34,807 nucleotides of DNA from Rhodobacteraceae bacterium UBA7436 (GCA_002478745.1 DLQI01000044.1:13435-48241); one strand, 5' to 3'; counted from the stretch's first letter, positions 1 to 9,177 are shown. Notes: generated by a model not told the origin, from the letters alone. Program-made: numbers and translations.

Positions 1-704
1 GAAAGCGCTTCGGGTTTTAGCAAATCGATGAATTGATCCTTGGTACCTGTGTCAATAAGGACGGGGCCATCAAAGCCGACTTTTTCCATCATAAGGCTCG
101 CGTCATGTGCGGCCCACGTGGTTTCGTCTGTGCCAAGATATGCGGTGAGTTGCTTGCGTCCCCAATCCGTGGTGGTTGGGCTGCAGATTGGTGCAAAGGC
201 TGAAACCGAGCGGTAGCGGTCTGGCAAACCCATCGCCATGGTCAACGCGCCGTGGCCACCCATTGAGTGACCAGTTATCGATTGACGGTCCATATCGATG
301 CTGAAATTTTCTGCGATCAGTGCTGACAACTCTTCGGTGATATAATCCCACATTTGGAAATTCGGTTTCCATGGGTCTTGGGTTGCGTTGACGTAAAATC
401 CAGCACCTTGGCCAAGGTCATAATTTTCGTCATCTGCAACACTCTCGCCGCGCGGGGAGGTGTCCGGAAAAATTAATGCGATCCCATGTTCCGCTGCCCA
501 AACCTGCGCGCCGGCTTTGGACATTGCGTTTTCGTGTGTGCAAGTGAGGCCTGAAAGATACCAAAGCACGGGAACAGGTCCGTCTTTTGCTTCGACCGGC
601 AGGAACACCGCAAATGTCATGTCACATGCGCAGGATTTTGACGTGTGAGTGTAGACGCCCTGGGTGCCACCAAAGCAGGTATTCTCGGAAACGGTCTTCA
701 TCAT
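1..704 (-). CDS. fghA: S-formylglutathione hydrolase, 3' end outside window
   Basis: This is an esterase-D-type alpha/beta hydrolase that hydrolyses S-formylglutathione to formate and glutathione in glutathione-dependent formaldehyde detoxification. About 234 codons are visible of a family length near 280. The N-terminal half contains WYLSGLTCTHEN, typical of the family. The nucleophile Ser lies in GHSMGGHGA near residue 146, and the acidic triad residue is likely the Asp of TKDQF near residue 222. The catalytic His lies beyond the window edge. Two consecutive ATG codons (704 and 701) follow the ribosome-binding site AAGGAGAG; 701 has the better spacing (about 6 bases against 3). The enzyme should be cytoplasmic. 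The partner glutathione-dependent formaldehyde dehydrogenase gene is not in the window and may lie off the left edge. Identification is strong; only completeness is unknown. Confidence 0.93.
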   Translation of the reverse strand, partial: MMKTVSENTCFGGTQGVYTHTSKSCACDMTFAVFLPVEAKDGPVPVLWYLSGLTCTHENAMSKAGAQVWAAEHGIALIFPDTSPRGESVADDENYDLGQGAGFYVNATQDPWKPNFQMWDYITEELSALIAENFSIDMDRQSITGHSMGGHGALTMAMGLPDRYRSVSAFAPICSPTTTDWGRKQLTAYLGTDETTWAAHDASLMMEKVGFDGPVLIDTGTKDQFIDLLKPEAL

Positions 705-799
705 TCTCTCCTTACGGCTGTTACTTACATCGCTAGCGGTTGGCGAGGGTTTGGTAAAGTGCAGGTCTCTTTTGAGAGCGCATTTATGATTGATTAACG

Positions 800-1729
800 C
801 TAAGAGTTAGTTACCCACCCAATGACCAAACTGACGGTGAAAATACTTATCGCAGTTGAAACCAGAATTGCGGCTGAAACTCTTTGTGGAGCTACGCTGT
901 AGTGCTGTGCCAACATGTATACGTTTCCAGCGACAGGCAGCGATGCGGCGGCAATCAAAACCGCTGCGCTGTAAGGATCAACCGAGAAAAGGAAGAGCGC
1001 ACCAAATGCGACGAAGGCGGGATGAAGGACCAATTTACAAAAAGTTAGCCAGCCTGCGACTTCAATACGTTCGGCTGATTTCGTAGCAAGGGATGCGCCG
1101 ATTGCAAACAATGCTCCAGGGGTTGCAGCACCGCCAAGGATTGCAAGGAATTCGTTGAGTGGGACGGGGACCGTTAAATCGAAACCAGAACACAAAAGCC
1201 CTAGTGTCATTGCAACGATCATGGGGTTTTTAACCAACCCTAAGCCAACAGTTTTTAAGATGCGTATCGACATCTGGCCATCCTGTGATCCAGTGACAAG
1301 GATCACGACCAGCGATGAGAATATGATCAGATCAACAGCTAGCATCATCATGATGGGTCCAACCGCTGCTTCACCCAAAATCAAGGTCAGCATCGGGAGT
1401 CCTAGAAATCCAATATTGCCGATCACAGCACATTGCGCTTCGATTGCGTTGGTGGCGACATTCAAATTGCGCAGGAATCCCACAATCGTTGCGATTCCAT
1501 AAACGAATGCGGTACCCCAAAGATAAGCAGCGATGAGCCGAGCATCCCATACTTCGGACAATTCGATGTTTGCGGCAAACCGGAAAATCATTGCAGAAAG
1601 GGCAAAGAAGAACACGAATTTAGTCAGATATTTTGTAGCGTCTTCATTGAAGAAACCCGTACGTCCGGCCCCATAGCCTAACGCTATGATTGCGAAGAAT
1701 GGTAACGTTTGCAAAAAAATCATGAGCAT
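800..1729 (-). CDS. AEC-family (auxin efflux carrier-like) permease
   Basis: This 309-residue protein is almost entirely hydrophobic, with about ten membrane segments in two halves joined by a short polar region near residues 140-155. That is the pattern of the AEC (Mem_trans, PF03547) family, whose bacterial members export or take up small organic acids such as malate or malonate. Recognisable stretches are the N-terminal FFAIIALGYGAGR and the second-half GxxLA region (FAIGASLA). The start at 1729 (MLM) has only a poor ribosome-binding site; the ATG at 1723 is an alternative. It lies between paaK and fghA on the same strand, with a 60-base gap to paaK, so it could be read from the paaI-paaK transcript. 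The substrate cannot be told from sequence. Confidence 0.85.
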   Translation of the reverse strand: MLMIFLQTLPFFAIIALGYGAGRTGFFNEDATKYLTKFVFFFALSAMIFRFAANIELSEVWDARLIAAYLWGTAFVYGIATIVGFLRNLNVATNAIEAQCAVIGNIGFLGLPMLTLILGEAAVGPIMMMLAVDLIIFSSLVVILVTGSQDGQMSIRILKTVGLGLVKNPMIVAMTLGLLCSGFDLTVPVPLNEFLAILGGAATPGALFAIGASLATKSAERIEVAGWLTFCKLVLHPAFVAFGALFLFSVDPYSAAVLIAAASLPVAGNVYMLAQHYSVAPQRVSAAILVSTAISIFTVSLVIGWVTNS

Positions 1730-1789
1730 AACGTCAGCTTATGCCGCCAGTAATCGGTCTGGCAATGTGGGGTGCATGAATTTTGATAG

Positions 1790-3100
1790 TTAAGACTTCG
1801 TGCGATTGTCCAATATGCGTACCGCTTTGCCTTCGGAGCGTGCGACACCCCCAGCATCCAGAACGTCGATCTTAACGCTGATACCAACAGACTGTTTGAT
1901 TGCAGAAGCTAAGGCACGACCAGCGGTTTCGCGAGCCTCATGCCCTAGCGCAGAATCTGCGACTTCTGTCACAATACGCATTTGATCCATGCGATTAGGT
2001 TTGCTTAGTTCAATCTGAAAATGTGGGGCAAGGCCAGGTGTCCCCATCAAGGCTTCTTCGATTTGCGTCGGGAACACGTTCACCCCTCGCAAGATAATCA
2101 TATCATCGGAACGGCCCGTTACCTTTTCCATCCGCCGCATGCTGCGGGCAGTTCCTTCTAGGAGTCGAGTCAAGTCGCGTGTGCGGTATCGGATGATTGG
2201 AAATGCTTCTTTGGTCAATGAGGTGAAAACCAACTCACCCTGCTCGCCGTCTTCGACTAGCTCTCCTGTCTCTGGATTGATAATCTCAGGATAAAAGTGA
2301 TCTTCCCAAATGTGTAAGCCGTCTTTGGTTTCGACGCACTCGTTCGCGACGCCGGGGCCCATGATTTCGCTTAACCCATAGATGTCGACTGCGTGCATAT
2401 TAAAGGCCTGTTCGATCTCATGGCGCATCGCGTTGGTCCATGGTTCGGCGCCAAAGATGCCAACATCCAAAGAGCAAACGCGTGGATCTAAACCTTGGGC
2501 TGCGAATTCATCCAAAATAGAAAGGGCATAGGACGGAGTGACCGTTATTCCGTTTGGTTTGAAGTCATTTATCAAGCGCACTTGGCGGGGTGTCATACCT
2601 CCTGAAATTGGAACGGTGCTGAGACCTAAGGCGTCAGCGCCTAAATGGATGCCCAATCCGCCAGTAAACAACCCATACCCATATGCGTTATGCAGCATAT
2701 CACCAGGTTTCAGACCTGACGCACGCAATGAACGCGCAACGACTGAACCCCAAACATCAAGGTCATTTTGTGTGTAGCCAACAACCGTCGGCTGGCCTGT
2801 TGTGCCCGATGAGGCGTGGATGCGTGCAACTTGTTCGCGTGGCACAGCAAACATTCCGAAAGGGTAATTGGCGCGTAGATCTTGTTTTACGGTGAACGGA
2901 AATTTTGAAAGATCACTTAGAGATTTTAGATCGCCAGGATGCACACCTGCGTCATCAAATGATGTTTTGTAAAAAGGCACGTTTTCATAAGCATGGCGCA
3001 GTGACCATTTTAAGCGCGTGAGCTGAAGCGCTTCGATCTCGTCACGGCTGGCGATTTCAATGGGATCAAGTGACGATTTGGCGGGCGTTAGGTCTTTCAT
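1790..3100 (-). CDS. paaK: Phenylacetate-CoA ligase
   Basis: This adenylate-forming enzyme activates phenylacetate to phenylacetyl-CoA with ATP and CoA, the first step of the aerobic phenylacetate pathway. The 436-residue length fits the PaaK family. The phosphate-binding loop is ASSGTTGQPTVVGYT (residues 96-110), the adenylate motif is YGLSEIMGPG (241-250), followed by RYRTRDL (304-310) and the hinge region GRSDDMIILRGVNVFPTQIEE. The open frame extends upstream to 3118, but the ATG at 3100 is preferred because GGAG sits 7 bases before it and its A is the last base of the paaI stop codon (TGATG overlap), indicating translational coupling. The ring-epoxidase genes paaABCDE are not in this window, so the rest of the pathway must lie elsewhere. 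Confidence 0.95.
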   Translation of the reverse strand: MKDLTPAKSSLDPIEIASRDEIEALQLTRLKWSLRHAYENVPFYKTSFDDAGVHPGDLKSLSDLSKFPFTVKQDLRANYPFGMFAVPREQVARIHASSGTTGQPTVVGYTQNDLDVWGSVVARSLRASGLKPGDMLHNAYGYGLFTGGLGIHLGADALGLSTVPISGGMTPRQVRLINDFKPNGITVTPSYALSILDEFAAQGLDPRVCSLDVGIFGAEPWTNAMRHEIEQAFNMHAVDIYGLSEIMGPGVANECVETKDGLHIWEDHFYPEIINPETGELVEDGEQGELVFTSLTKEAFPIIRYRTRDLTRLLEGTARSMRRMEKVTGRSDDMIILRGVNVFPTQIEEALMGTPGLAPHFQIELSKPNRMDQMRIVTEVADSALGHEARETAGRALASAIKQSVGISVKIDVLDAGGVARSEGKAVRILDNRTKS

Positions 3101-3549
3101 CAAGTGTCTCCGTGGCAATCTGCTGGTTCGGGGAAATGTTGGCCCTTAATTGTGCGGGAAAGGCCGTGGAATAGCGCAACCGTGCGGCCTGCTTCGCCCG
3201 TGACAACAACGTCGTAGGTACCTGATCGACCTGTTTTTGACGTTTCAGTCGCTGTGGCGATTAGGCGTTCACCAAGTTTGCCTGCTTGAACATAGGTTAT
3301 TTGGTTTTGCTGAGCGACAGTAAGTTGGTTGTAAGTATTGCAGGCAAAAGCAAAGGCACTGTCGGCGAGGGTAAAGATATATCCGCCATGACAAATACCG
3401 TGACCGTTTAGCATATGTGGTTGAACTTCCATCGACATGGTCGCGGTACCAACATCTACATGTTCAATTTCCATCTTTAACCCTTGGGTTGTGGCATCTT
3501 GCGTATACATCAGTGCTGCACATTTCTTGGCGCGGTCTTGTGGGGTCAA
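3100..3549 (-). CDS. paaI: Hydroxyphenylacetyl-CoA thioesterase PaaI
   Basis: This is a hot-dog-fold acyl-CoA thioesterase of 149 residues, the normal length for PaaI. It hydrolyses dead-end ring-hydroxylated phenylacetyl-CoA to release CoA during phenylacetate breakdown. The active-site segment GICHGGYIFTLADSAFAFACN (residues 51-71) contains the HGG motif at 54-56 and the conserved Asp63 on the central helix. An upstream AGGAG lies about ten bases before the ATG. It overlaps paaK by one base (TGATG) and is transcribed first, so the two are an operon. The adjacent paaK makes the PaaI assignment more specific than a general thioesterase. The 126-base gap to the divergent DUF2794 gene should hold the promoter, but I could not place -35 and -10 boxes there. 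Confidence 0.92.
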   Translation of the reverse strand: MTPQDRAKKCAALMYTQDATTQGLKMEIEHVDVGTATMSMEVQPHMLNGHGICHGGYIFTLADSAFAFACNTYNQLTVAQQNQITYVQAGKLGERLIATATETSKTGRSGTYDVVVTGEAGRTVALFHGLSRTIKGQHFPEPADCHGDT

Positions 3550-3675
3550 TGTCTGCTCCTGCAGGTCATGTTTCCGTTTGAGATATCTTGCGCGGAATTT
3601 GTAACGTATTCAAGTGTGGATAATTGAACGATCTGATTCCCTTGATTTGAAAGCGAAATAACGCAAGTGTAGGTC

Positions 3676-4020
3676 ATGGCTACACAGAACTCCTCTCCGC
3701 ATCTGCGAGAAATTCCTCCTCCGCAGGTTTCGTTTCACCGGACCGAGCTTGCTCCGATCCTATCCTTATATGGGCGGATGGTGGCTGCAGGAGAGTGGCG
3801 GGACTATGGCATTTCTTCATTGCGCGAAGTTGCCGTATTTTCGATTTTTCGGCGTACCGCTGAGAATCCTATGTACCGGATCGAGAAACGGCCAAAGCTT
3901 CGCGATAAACAAGGGATGTTCGCAGTCATCGGGATGGATGGCCAGGTTCTGCGTCGCGGCCAAGATCTGAAGACAGTTCTTCGTGTGTTAGAGCGCAAGT
4001 TAATCCGCTCAGTTGACTGA
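3676..4020 (+). CDS. DUF2794 domain protein
   Basis: This small cytoplasmic protein of 114 residues matches the alphaproteobacterial DUF2794 family as I recognise it. Seen features are an N-terminal polar tail, a central segment ILSLYGRMVAAGEWRDYGI, then FSIFRRTAENPMYRIEKRPKL and a final segment with GMDGQVLRRGQDLKTVLRVLERK. There is no signal peptide or membrane segment. The ATG at 3676 is preceded by AGGTC and is the first reasonable start. It is divergent from paaI and convergent with the NlpC/P60 gene, which it overlaps by 12 bases at the 3' ends. The function of this family is unknown to me; the sequence suggests a compact alpha/beta protein. Confidence 0.82.
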   Translation: MATQNSSPHLREIPPPQVSFHRTELAPILSLYGRMVAAGEWRDYGISSLREVAVFSIFRRTAENPMYRIEKRPKLRDKQGMFAVIGMDGQVLRRGQDLKTVLRVLERKLIRSVD

Positions 4021-4803
4021 GAATAGCCGTTTGTGTGCGGTGATGTCACCGTCTCCTTGGTCTTTGATCCGTTTGACTGCAGCATGAAGTGGTTCGTAAA
4101 CGCACGCCATATGAAACGCATTTGCATGGATTAAGGTGTCAGCATCTACTGCAAGTGCAATGTGCCCTTTCCAAAATATTAAGTCGCCGGATTCCATGCG
4201 AGAATTGGATGATACGGTTTTTCCTAATTGCTTTTCTTGCTGATCACTGTCCCCAGGGCAAGGGATGCCGCTTGCCGTAAGTGCGGCTTGTACCAAGCCA
4301 GAACAATCAATGCCGGTGTTAGAGTTGCCGCCCCATAGATAGGGTGTGCCCAAAAACAGCTTAGCGGTTTCAACATATGCCGCATCTCTGTCTTCGACTT
4401 TGCATAGATGTTGTTTTGGAATGTAGCCGTATTTTGTCTTTGCAAACTTCTCGGTCTCTTCCGTAACCCTTACCAAAGAACCATGACTTAAAGAGATGCG
4501 ATCAGCCGATTTCATATAGGCTTCTCCGTAAGTATGGCTTGCCAACGCGCTAATGCGGTGTGTTGTTGGATGGTCGGCGCATAAGTGACTGCTGTTTATA
4601 AAACCTACGTAGTTATCCTTTTCCGTAACAACGTAGCAATGCCCATCCACACTTCCCAAGATGGTTACTCGCTCTCCAAGCAACACTTGCCGATCGCGCT
4701 TGTGTCCAGCGTGCCTATTTAGATCAGAAATGGGCACAGATACCCTCGCTGGTGTTCGTTTTGAAACAATATTTGGGTCTGGTGTGGTGCGTGGATCAGT
4801 CAT
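4009..4803 (-). CDS. NlpC/P60 family peptidase with N-terminal SH3-like region
   Basis: This is a 264-residue cysteine peptidase of the NlpC/P60 (C40) family. Such enzymes cleave peptide bonds of peptidoglycan stem peptides, commonly D-Glu to meso-diaminopimelate. Residues 1-135 look like one or two SH3-like wall-binding units (for example VTILGSVDGHCYVVTEKDNYVGFI and VRVTEETEKFAKTKYGYIP). The catalytic domain starts near 140 with LFLGTPYLWGGNSNTGIDCSGLV, giving Cys167; His214 is in KGHIALAVD and the third polar residue is probably in HANAFH (226-231). No signal peptide is visible, so it may act on recycled or incoming muropeptides in the cytoplasm, like DPP VI-type enzymes. Only two bases separate it from the upstream aminopeptidase gene, suggesting joint peptide processing. 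Its 3' end overlaps the DUF2794 gene. Confidence 0.9.
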   Translation of the reverse strand: MTDPRTTPDPNIVSKRTPARVSVPISDLNRHAGHKRDRQVLLGERVTILGSVDGHCYVVTEKDNYVGFINSSHLCADHPTTHRISALASHTYGEAYMKSADRISLSHGSLVRVTEETEKFAKTKYGYIPKQHLCKVEDRDAAYVETAKLFLGTPYLWGGNSNTGIDCSGLVQAALTASGIPCPGDSDQQEKQLGKTVSSNSRMESGDLIFWKGHIALAVDADTLIHANAFHMACVYEPLHAAVKRIKDQGDGDITAHKRLFSVN

Positions 4804-4805
4804 CG

Positions 4806-6185
4806 TCAGAGCGCAGTTTTAAGTGCTTCAAACAATGCACGAGTTGCCTGCCCCACGCCGCCTTTCGCACGAGCTGGTGCAGCATTGGGTTGCCAGCCAT
4901 AAATGTCAAAATGCATGTATCGCGGTGTCTCTGTCACAAAACGGCGTAGGAAAAGTGCTGCGGTTATGCATCCTGCGAACCCTCCTTTTGGGGCATTGTC
5001 GAGATCAGCGATACCGGGCTCAATCATAGCTTCATATGGCTCATGAAATGGCAGCCTCCATACAGGGTCAGCATGACTTTCCGCAGCTGTTTCAAGCGCA
5101 CTCGCAAGTCTAGAGTTATCTGTAAAGTAAGGGGCCAAGTCTGGTCCAACGGCAACACGGGCAGCGCCAGTAAGTGTCGCCATTGAGATAATTAGATCAG
5201 GTTTTTCTTCATCAGCGAGTGCAAGCGCGTCAGCTAAAACCAAACGCCCTTCAGCGTCGGTGTTGTTAATTTCGACGGTCAGACCCTTTCGAGAAGTCAG
5301 AATATCTTGAGGCCGAAATGCATTGGCAGAGATTGAGTTTTCAACAGCTGGAATAAGTACGCGCAATTGGATCGTTTGATCGGTTGCCATGATCATACGC
5401 GCTAGACCTAGCACGGCAGCAGACCCACCCATGTCTTTCTTCATCAGGCCCATTGAGCCACCGGGTTTGATATTTAGGCCACCAGTATCAAAACAAACGC
5501 CTTTTCCAACCAAGGTAAGTGTCGGCCCCTTACTTCCCCAGCGCATATCAATCAAACGTGGCGCGCGATCTGCAGCACGACCAACCGTGTGAATCATTGG
5601 CAAGTTTTGGGTCAACAAGTCGTCGCCTACAATAACGTCAATGGATGCGCCGAATTCTTGGGCTTGTGTACGTGCGGCCTGCTCTAGTTGCGGCGGGCCC
5701 ATGTCTGAGGCGGGGGTGTTAATAAGATCCCTTGTCAGAGCCTCGCTTTGTGCAAGCGCCGTAATTTCTTCAGCATCCACGCCTTCGGGAGCTACAAGTT
5801 GCGCTTTCATTGCAGGGACTGACTTGTAGCGGTCGAACTGATAAGCCTGTAATAACCATCCGAGTGCTTCGTGGGCTAGTTTCGTATCAGCAATACCAGA
5901 CGCGATGTGGTATGTTCCTTCAGGTAACTTTCCTGCAGCACCTGCCAAATGAAAACGACCACGCTTGCGGGTTGCGGAGTTCCCGTAACCAGCTAAGGCC
6001 ATCAATGGGCTACCGTCGGATGATGGTACAACCAATGCCTGATGCAAGCCGGCATTAAACCCGTTCGCCACCACCCATGCCTGTGTCATTGGCGTTTGCT
6101 GCGATGTCCAAGCGTCAAGATTATTTTGGTCAATGACATGGACTGGAATTGAAGTTGACGTAGCGGCAACGAATTGAACAGACAT
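4806..6185 (-). CDS. M17 leucyl aminopeptidase family protein
   Basis: This is a 459-residue dinuclear-metal aminopeptidase of family M17 that removes N-terminal residues from peptides. The C-terminal catalytic domain carries the full signature: GKGVCFDTGGLNIKPG with Lys228, Asp233 and Lys240, then KKDMGGSA with Asp251, and NTDAEGRL at 308-315. The N-terminal half is the shorter variable domain of PepB-like members, so the gene is related to but not clearly equal to pepA. The start is supported by AAAGGTG about seven bases upstream. In the 63-base leader, AGGT and ACCT segments can pair close to this binding site, a weak hint of translational control. It is followed two bases later by the NlpC/P60 gene, so both are probably one transcript for peptide turnover. 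Confidence 0.93.
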   Translation of the reverse strand: MSVQFVAATSTSIPVHVIDQNNLDAWTSQQTPMTQAWVVANGFNAGLHQALVVPSSDGSPLMALAGYGNSATRKRGRFHLAGAAGKLPEGTYHIASGIADTKLAHEALGWLLQAYQFDRYKSVPAMKAQLVAPEGVDAEEITALAQSEALTRDLINTPASDMGPPQLEQAARTQAQEFGASIDVIVGDDLLTQNLPMIHTVGRAADRAPRLIDMRWGSKGPTLTLVGKGVCFDTGGLNIKPGGSMGLMKKDMGGSAAVLGLARMIMATDQTIQLRVLIPAVENSISANAFRPQDILTSRKGLTVEINNTDAEGRLVLADALALADEEKPDLIISMATLTGAARVAVGPDLAPYFTDNSRLASALETAAESHADPVWRLPFHEPYEAMIEPGIADLDNAPKGGFAGCITAALFLRRFVTETPRYMHFDIYGWQPNAAPARAKGGVGQATRALFEALKTAL

Positions 6186-6248
6186 TGGGCACCTTTCAAG
6201 GTCAATTTTAACCTAGCCTAACGGCTGTAACACTCGCTGCAAGCAGGT

Positions 6249-6629
6249 TCAGATGATGCTGTCCTGTGAATCCCACATTGTGAATAAAGATTTCTCACCA
6301 ATCCGCAACAATCGGGCGAATGTGGATGCAAGCGCGGTTGCATCCTCGTTATCGATACAGGCAGTGACATGCCCCGCGACCACAGAAACGTCGGACATTC
6401 CGATTTGATCTGCAATCGCGATCAAAGATCGAACGCCTTTGCGCAACTCATCCAATGCTAAGTCTCGGTATAGACGGTCGCAATTTGATAGGCGCAATGC
6501 CAGCTCTTCCATTGCGCGGCAAACAACGTCTTCTGCGTTTGCTTGACCCAGTTGTAAATACAAGGCGCTTAATCGGTCTTGGTCGACGTTGGCCGCTTCC
6601 CTTGGTACTATTTTTGTCACTTGCTTCAT
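6249..6629 (-). CDS. Conserved small helical protein, unknown function
   Basis: I do not recognise a named family. The protein has 126 residues from the ATG at 6629, which I prefer over the GTG at 6638 because AAAGGTGA sits at good distance before it. The sequence looks mostly alpha-helical and soluble: AANVDQDRLSALYLQLGQANAEDVVCRAMEELA, then DLALDELRKGVRSLIAIADQIGMSDVSVVAGHV, ending in ALASTFARLLRIGEKSL. The length and helix pattern loosely recall four-helix bundles such as Hpt domains, but no phosphoacceptor-type HxxKG motif is present. It lies 63 bases upstream of the M17 aminopeptidase gene on the same strand and is divergent from the carbonic anhydrase gene across about 150 bases. There is no signal peptide or membrane segment. 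Confidence 0.72.
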   Translation of the reverse strand: MKQVTKIVPREAANVDQDRLSALYLQLGQANAEDVVCRAMEELALRLSNCDRLYRDLALDELRKGVRSLIAIADQIGMSDVSVVAGHVTACIDNEDATALASTFARLLRIGEKSLFTMWDSQDSII

Positions 6630-6779
6630 TCCACTCACCTTTGATCAAGCCCCCACAGCTTAACTAAAGATCGCAATATACCCTTCCCATTTGGTTAGCG
6701 GATTTGATCTTTTTCCCTCGAATTCGTCGCGAATACGGGCTATTTACGGTGAAAGTTCTTTTGAAGTTGGGAAAAGAAA

Positions 6780-7430
6780 ATGGATCAAGCGAAACCATTG
6801 CCGTCATATCTGTTACAGCGTTACCATGGTTGGAAGGCGACAACCTATTCTGAGAACCAAGCATGGTATCGCCGTCTAGCGTCCGAGGGTCAGCGCCCCC
6901 GCGCAATGGTGATCTCGTGCTGTGACAGCCGTGTTCATGTGACGTCTATTTTCGGCGCGGATCAGGGAGAGTTCTTTATCCACCGTAACATTGCCAACTT
7001 AGTTCCACCCTTTAAGCCAGATGGCGATTATCACGGTACCAGCGCTGCAATCGAATATGCTGTGACTGCGTTGAATGTGGCCCATTTGATTGTTCTTGGG
7101 CATTCAAATTGTGGTGGTGTTCAGGGCTGTATCGACATGTGCAAAGGCAATGCGCCCGAGCTGGAAGAAAAGGCGAGTTTTGTGGGTCGTTGGATGGATA
7201 TTTTGCGCCCTAAATACGGACTGGTTGCGGATGAAACTGATCCAGAAGAACAAGCGCGCCAGCTGGAAAAACACTCAGTGGTAACATCCTTAGAAAACCT
7301 AATGACTTTCCCGTTCATAAAAGAACGCGTCGATCAAGGCGTTTTGTCGATGCATGGACTTTGGACGGATATCGGCGAAGGTGGATTAGAATCTTACAAC
7401 CCTACCGTCAAAGAATTTCAGGCAGTTTAG
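6780..7430 (+). CDS. Beta-class carbonic anhydrase
   Basis: This zinc enzyme interconverts CO2 and bicarbonate. The 216-residue length is normal for the bacterial beta class. The ligand motifs are intact: CCDSR at 47-51 (zinc Cys47, Asp49-Arg51 dyad) and HSNCGGV at 108-114 (His108, Cys111). GADQGEFFIHRNIANLV (59-75) is the usual dimer-core segment. There is no signal peptide, so it is cytoplasmic, likely supplying bicarbonate to carboxylases. The ATG at 6780 follows GGAAAAG. It stands alone, divergent from the small helical protein, and ends just before a strong hairpin at 7436-7460. It could be called can/cynT-like, but no symbol is justified by the sequence alone. Confidence 0.95.
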   Translation: MDQAKPLPSYLLQRYHGWKATTYSENQAWYRRLASEGQRPRAMVISCCDSRVHVTSIFGADQGEFFIHRNIANLVPPFKPDGDYHGTSAAIEYAVTALNVAHLIVLGHSNCGGVQGCIDMCKGNAPELEEKASFVGRWMDILRPKYGLVADETDPEEQARQLEKHSVVTSLENLMTFPFIKERVDQGVLSMHGLWTDIGEGGLESYNPTVKEFQAV

Positions 7431-7435
7431 AAAAT

Positions 7436-7460
7436 AAGCCCCACTTTATATGTGGGGCTT
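7436..7460. terminator. Probable bidirectional terminator
   Basis: A perfect 9-base inverted repeat, AAGCCCCAC and GTGGGGCTT, encloses a 7-base loop. It lies between the convergent carbonic anhydrase and muiA-like genes. On the minus strand the stem is followed by ATTTTCT. On the plus strand the T run is short, so termination is probably better for the minus-strand gene. Confidence 0.75.
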
Positions 7461-7469
7461 ACGTTCAAC

Positions 7470-9102
7470 TCAACGAAGGACCATTCCTTCAGGCCATGTG
7501 ATTTTTGTCTTTAGGTTCACAGATTGTGTGGTGCCTGACTTGATATTCAAATCCCAATGCAACACGCCGCGCATATCTTCATAATCTGTTGTGGTTGGAC
7601 GAGGGGCTGCTGACCAATCGATGATCAGATCCTCTTGTTCTGCGTAAGGTACGCGATCTAACAAGGTGACGTTCCAATCGTCCCCAGTCAAATTTTCCAC
7701 ATCAATGCGCACAGTTTCCGTGTTTTCGTTAGAACGTGTGATGATTCCGTGGTCGCCTTCGTTTCGATCCAATGTAGTGCGCGTCATGCGCAAGCCATGG
7801 ATTGGGCCAAACCCCAACTCTGTTTCCGCTCCGGGTACGATTTGGTTTACGTATGAATCAGCAATAAGTCGACCATCGACATATAAGCTCGCTTCAGCTG
7901 GTAAAATGCGTTCGCCACTAGCGTTGGTAAATGTCACCATGCGATAAGCGGTTGTGTTGTTAAGTGGCACGGCGCGGGCTTCGATTTCTGCATCAAAATC
8001 TAGCGCCCCCAATGCGACACGGGTGAAATCGCCACTGCTGTCTAGGGACATGGCGTACACAAAATTATATTGTGCGGCTATTCCTGAAAGATCAGCAACA
8101 CCACCAGAGGCTTCTTCTATTATAGCAGGCGCTTCGAGGACCATATCAGCTTCTGCGTATGAAGACTGAACTCGGGAGTTCAATTGGCGTTTCACCATCA
8201 AATCTGGATCTGAAATGCGCATAGGCTGTGGGAAGATACGCGAAGGTTCTGAGCGTTCTTTTAACCCGACTGTAGAAAGAGTTAGGTTGACGTCATTCCA
8301 TCGCTCACCAGATTGTTGAAGCAGCAAGGCACCACGTTCTACGACCAGCTTGGGATCATCTCCGGTAGTGAGGCGCATATCGTAAATAGGGCGCCATGCT
8401 GCGTCACGTACAAGGTATTTGATGGAGATGCTGCTCCTGGTGGCGACAGGCACTGAGATGGTTAAAGTGAGTTGCGCGAAGTTATCTGTTGAAGGCAATA
8501 GAGCGTCGAGTGCTCGCTGTGCTGCAGCAACAGCCTTCTGTAACTCAAGAAGGTTCTTCCTGAGTTTACGTTCAGCATTTTGAGCGTCGTGAATTGCAAG
8601 GTTAGCATTTAGGGTTTTCTTCGGAAATCATTCGCGAAAGATCACGCAGGGTGTCGATACCATCTGGCAAAGTATCGCTATTGGACAATGATTTTAAGAA
8701 TTCAAGTTGGGCATTGGCAGCTGTGATTTCCAACTGTTTTTTGGAAATTTCATCATTCAATGCTGCAACAGCATCTTGTGCGGTTTCTAGGGCGGCTTTT
8801 GCGACGGCGTACTCTTCGGTTTCAGGTTCAAGTTGTGCGACTGAGTTGTTGTTTTGCCACTTCTCAGAGATCAATGTGGCTCCAGAAAGGGTGACCGTCG
8901 GAGTGTTGGTTCCGCCATTGTTGGGCCGCATATCTGGAATGACGATCTCATGTATACCAGCGGGCAGGTCAATCTGACCCGTGCGTGTCACTTCGGCCCC
9001 TTGCGTGAAAACGGTGACATCTGTTGGCGCGATCCGCGTCACGATTGTGTCTGCGAAAACGAAAGACGGAGATACAGCCAATAAAAGTGCAGCAAAACGC
9101 AT
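7470..9102 (-). pseudogene. DUF4140/DUF4139 (MuiA-family) exported protein, frameshifted
   Basis: Two open frames together encode one protein of about 543 residues, the usual size for the mucoidy inhibitor MuiA family. The first (8602-9102) has a signal peptide (MRFAALLLAVSPSFVFA), the DUF4140 domain and the start of a coiled coil, ending at TAA 8602. The second, in the next frame, continues the coiled coil (NLAIHDAQNAERKLRKNLLELQ) without a proper start and carries DUF4139 to 7470. Removing one A from the AAAA run (plus-strand T at 8615-8618) restores a single frame reading EETLNANLAIHDAQ. The break is therefore a one-base insertion or a sequencing error. The 75-base leader has an inverted repeat (AGCAC-N5-GTGCT at 9132-9146). 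The function of the family is poorly known; an envelope location is expected. Confidence 0.85.
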
Positions 9103-9177
9103 AATGGGAAAAACCTTTGTTCATCAATGTGAGCACGATCTGTGCTGTCATACCCAAGCGAAAAGGTGACCAAAAGA

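Noticed and set aside
1746..1763. GCCAG-N8-CTGGC hairpin after paaK
   Set aside because: Only five pairs, no T run on either strand; not supported as a terminator.
6965..6980. TTATCCACC resembling a DnaA box
   Set aside because: Single imperfect match inside the carbonic anhydrase coding sequence; no cluster, no origin features nearby.
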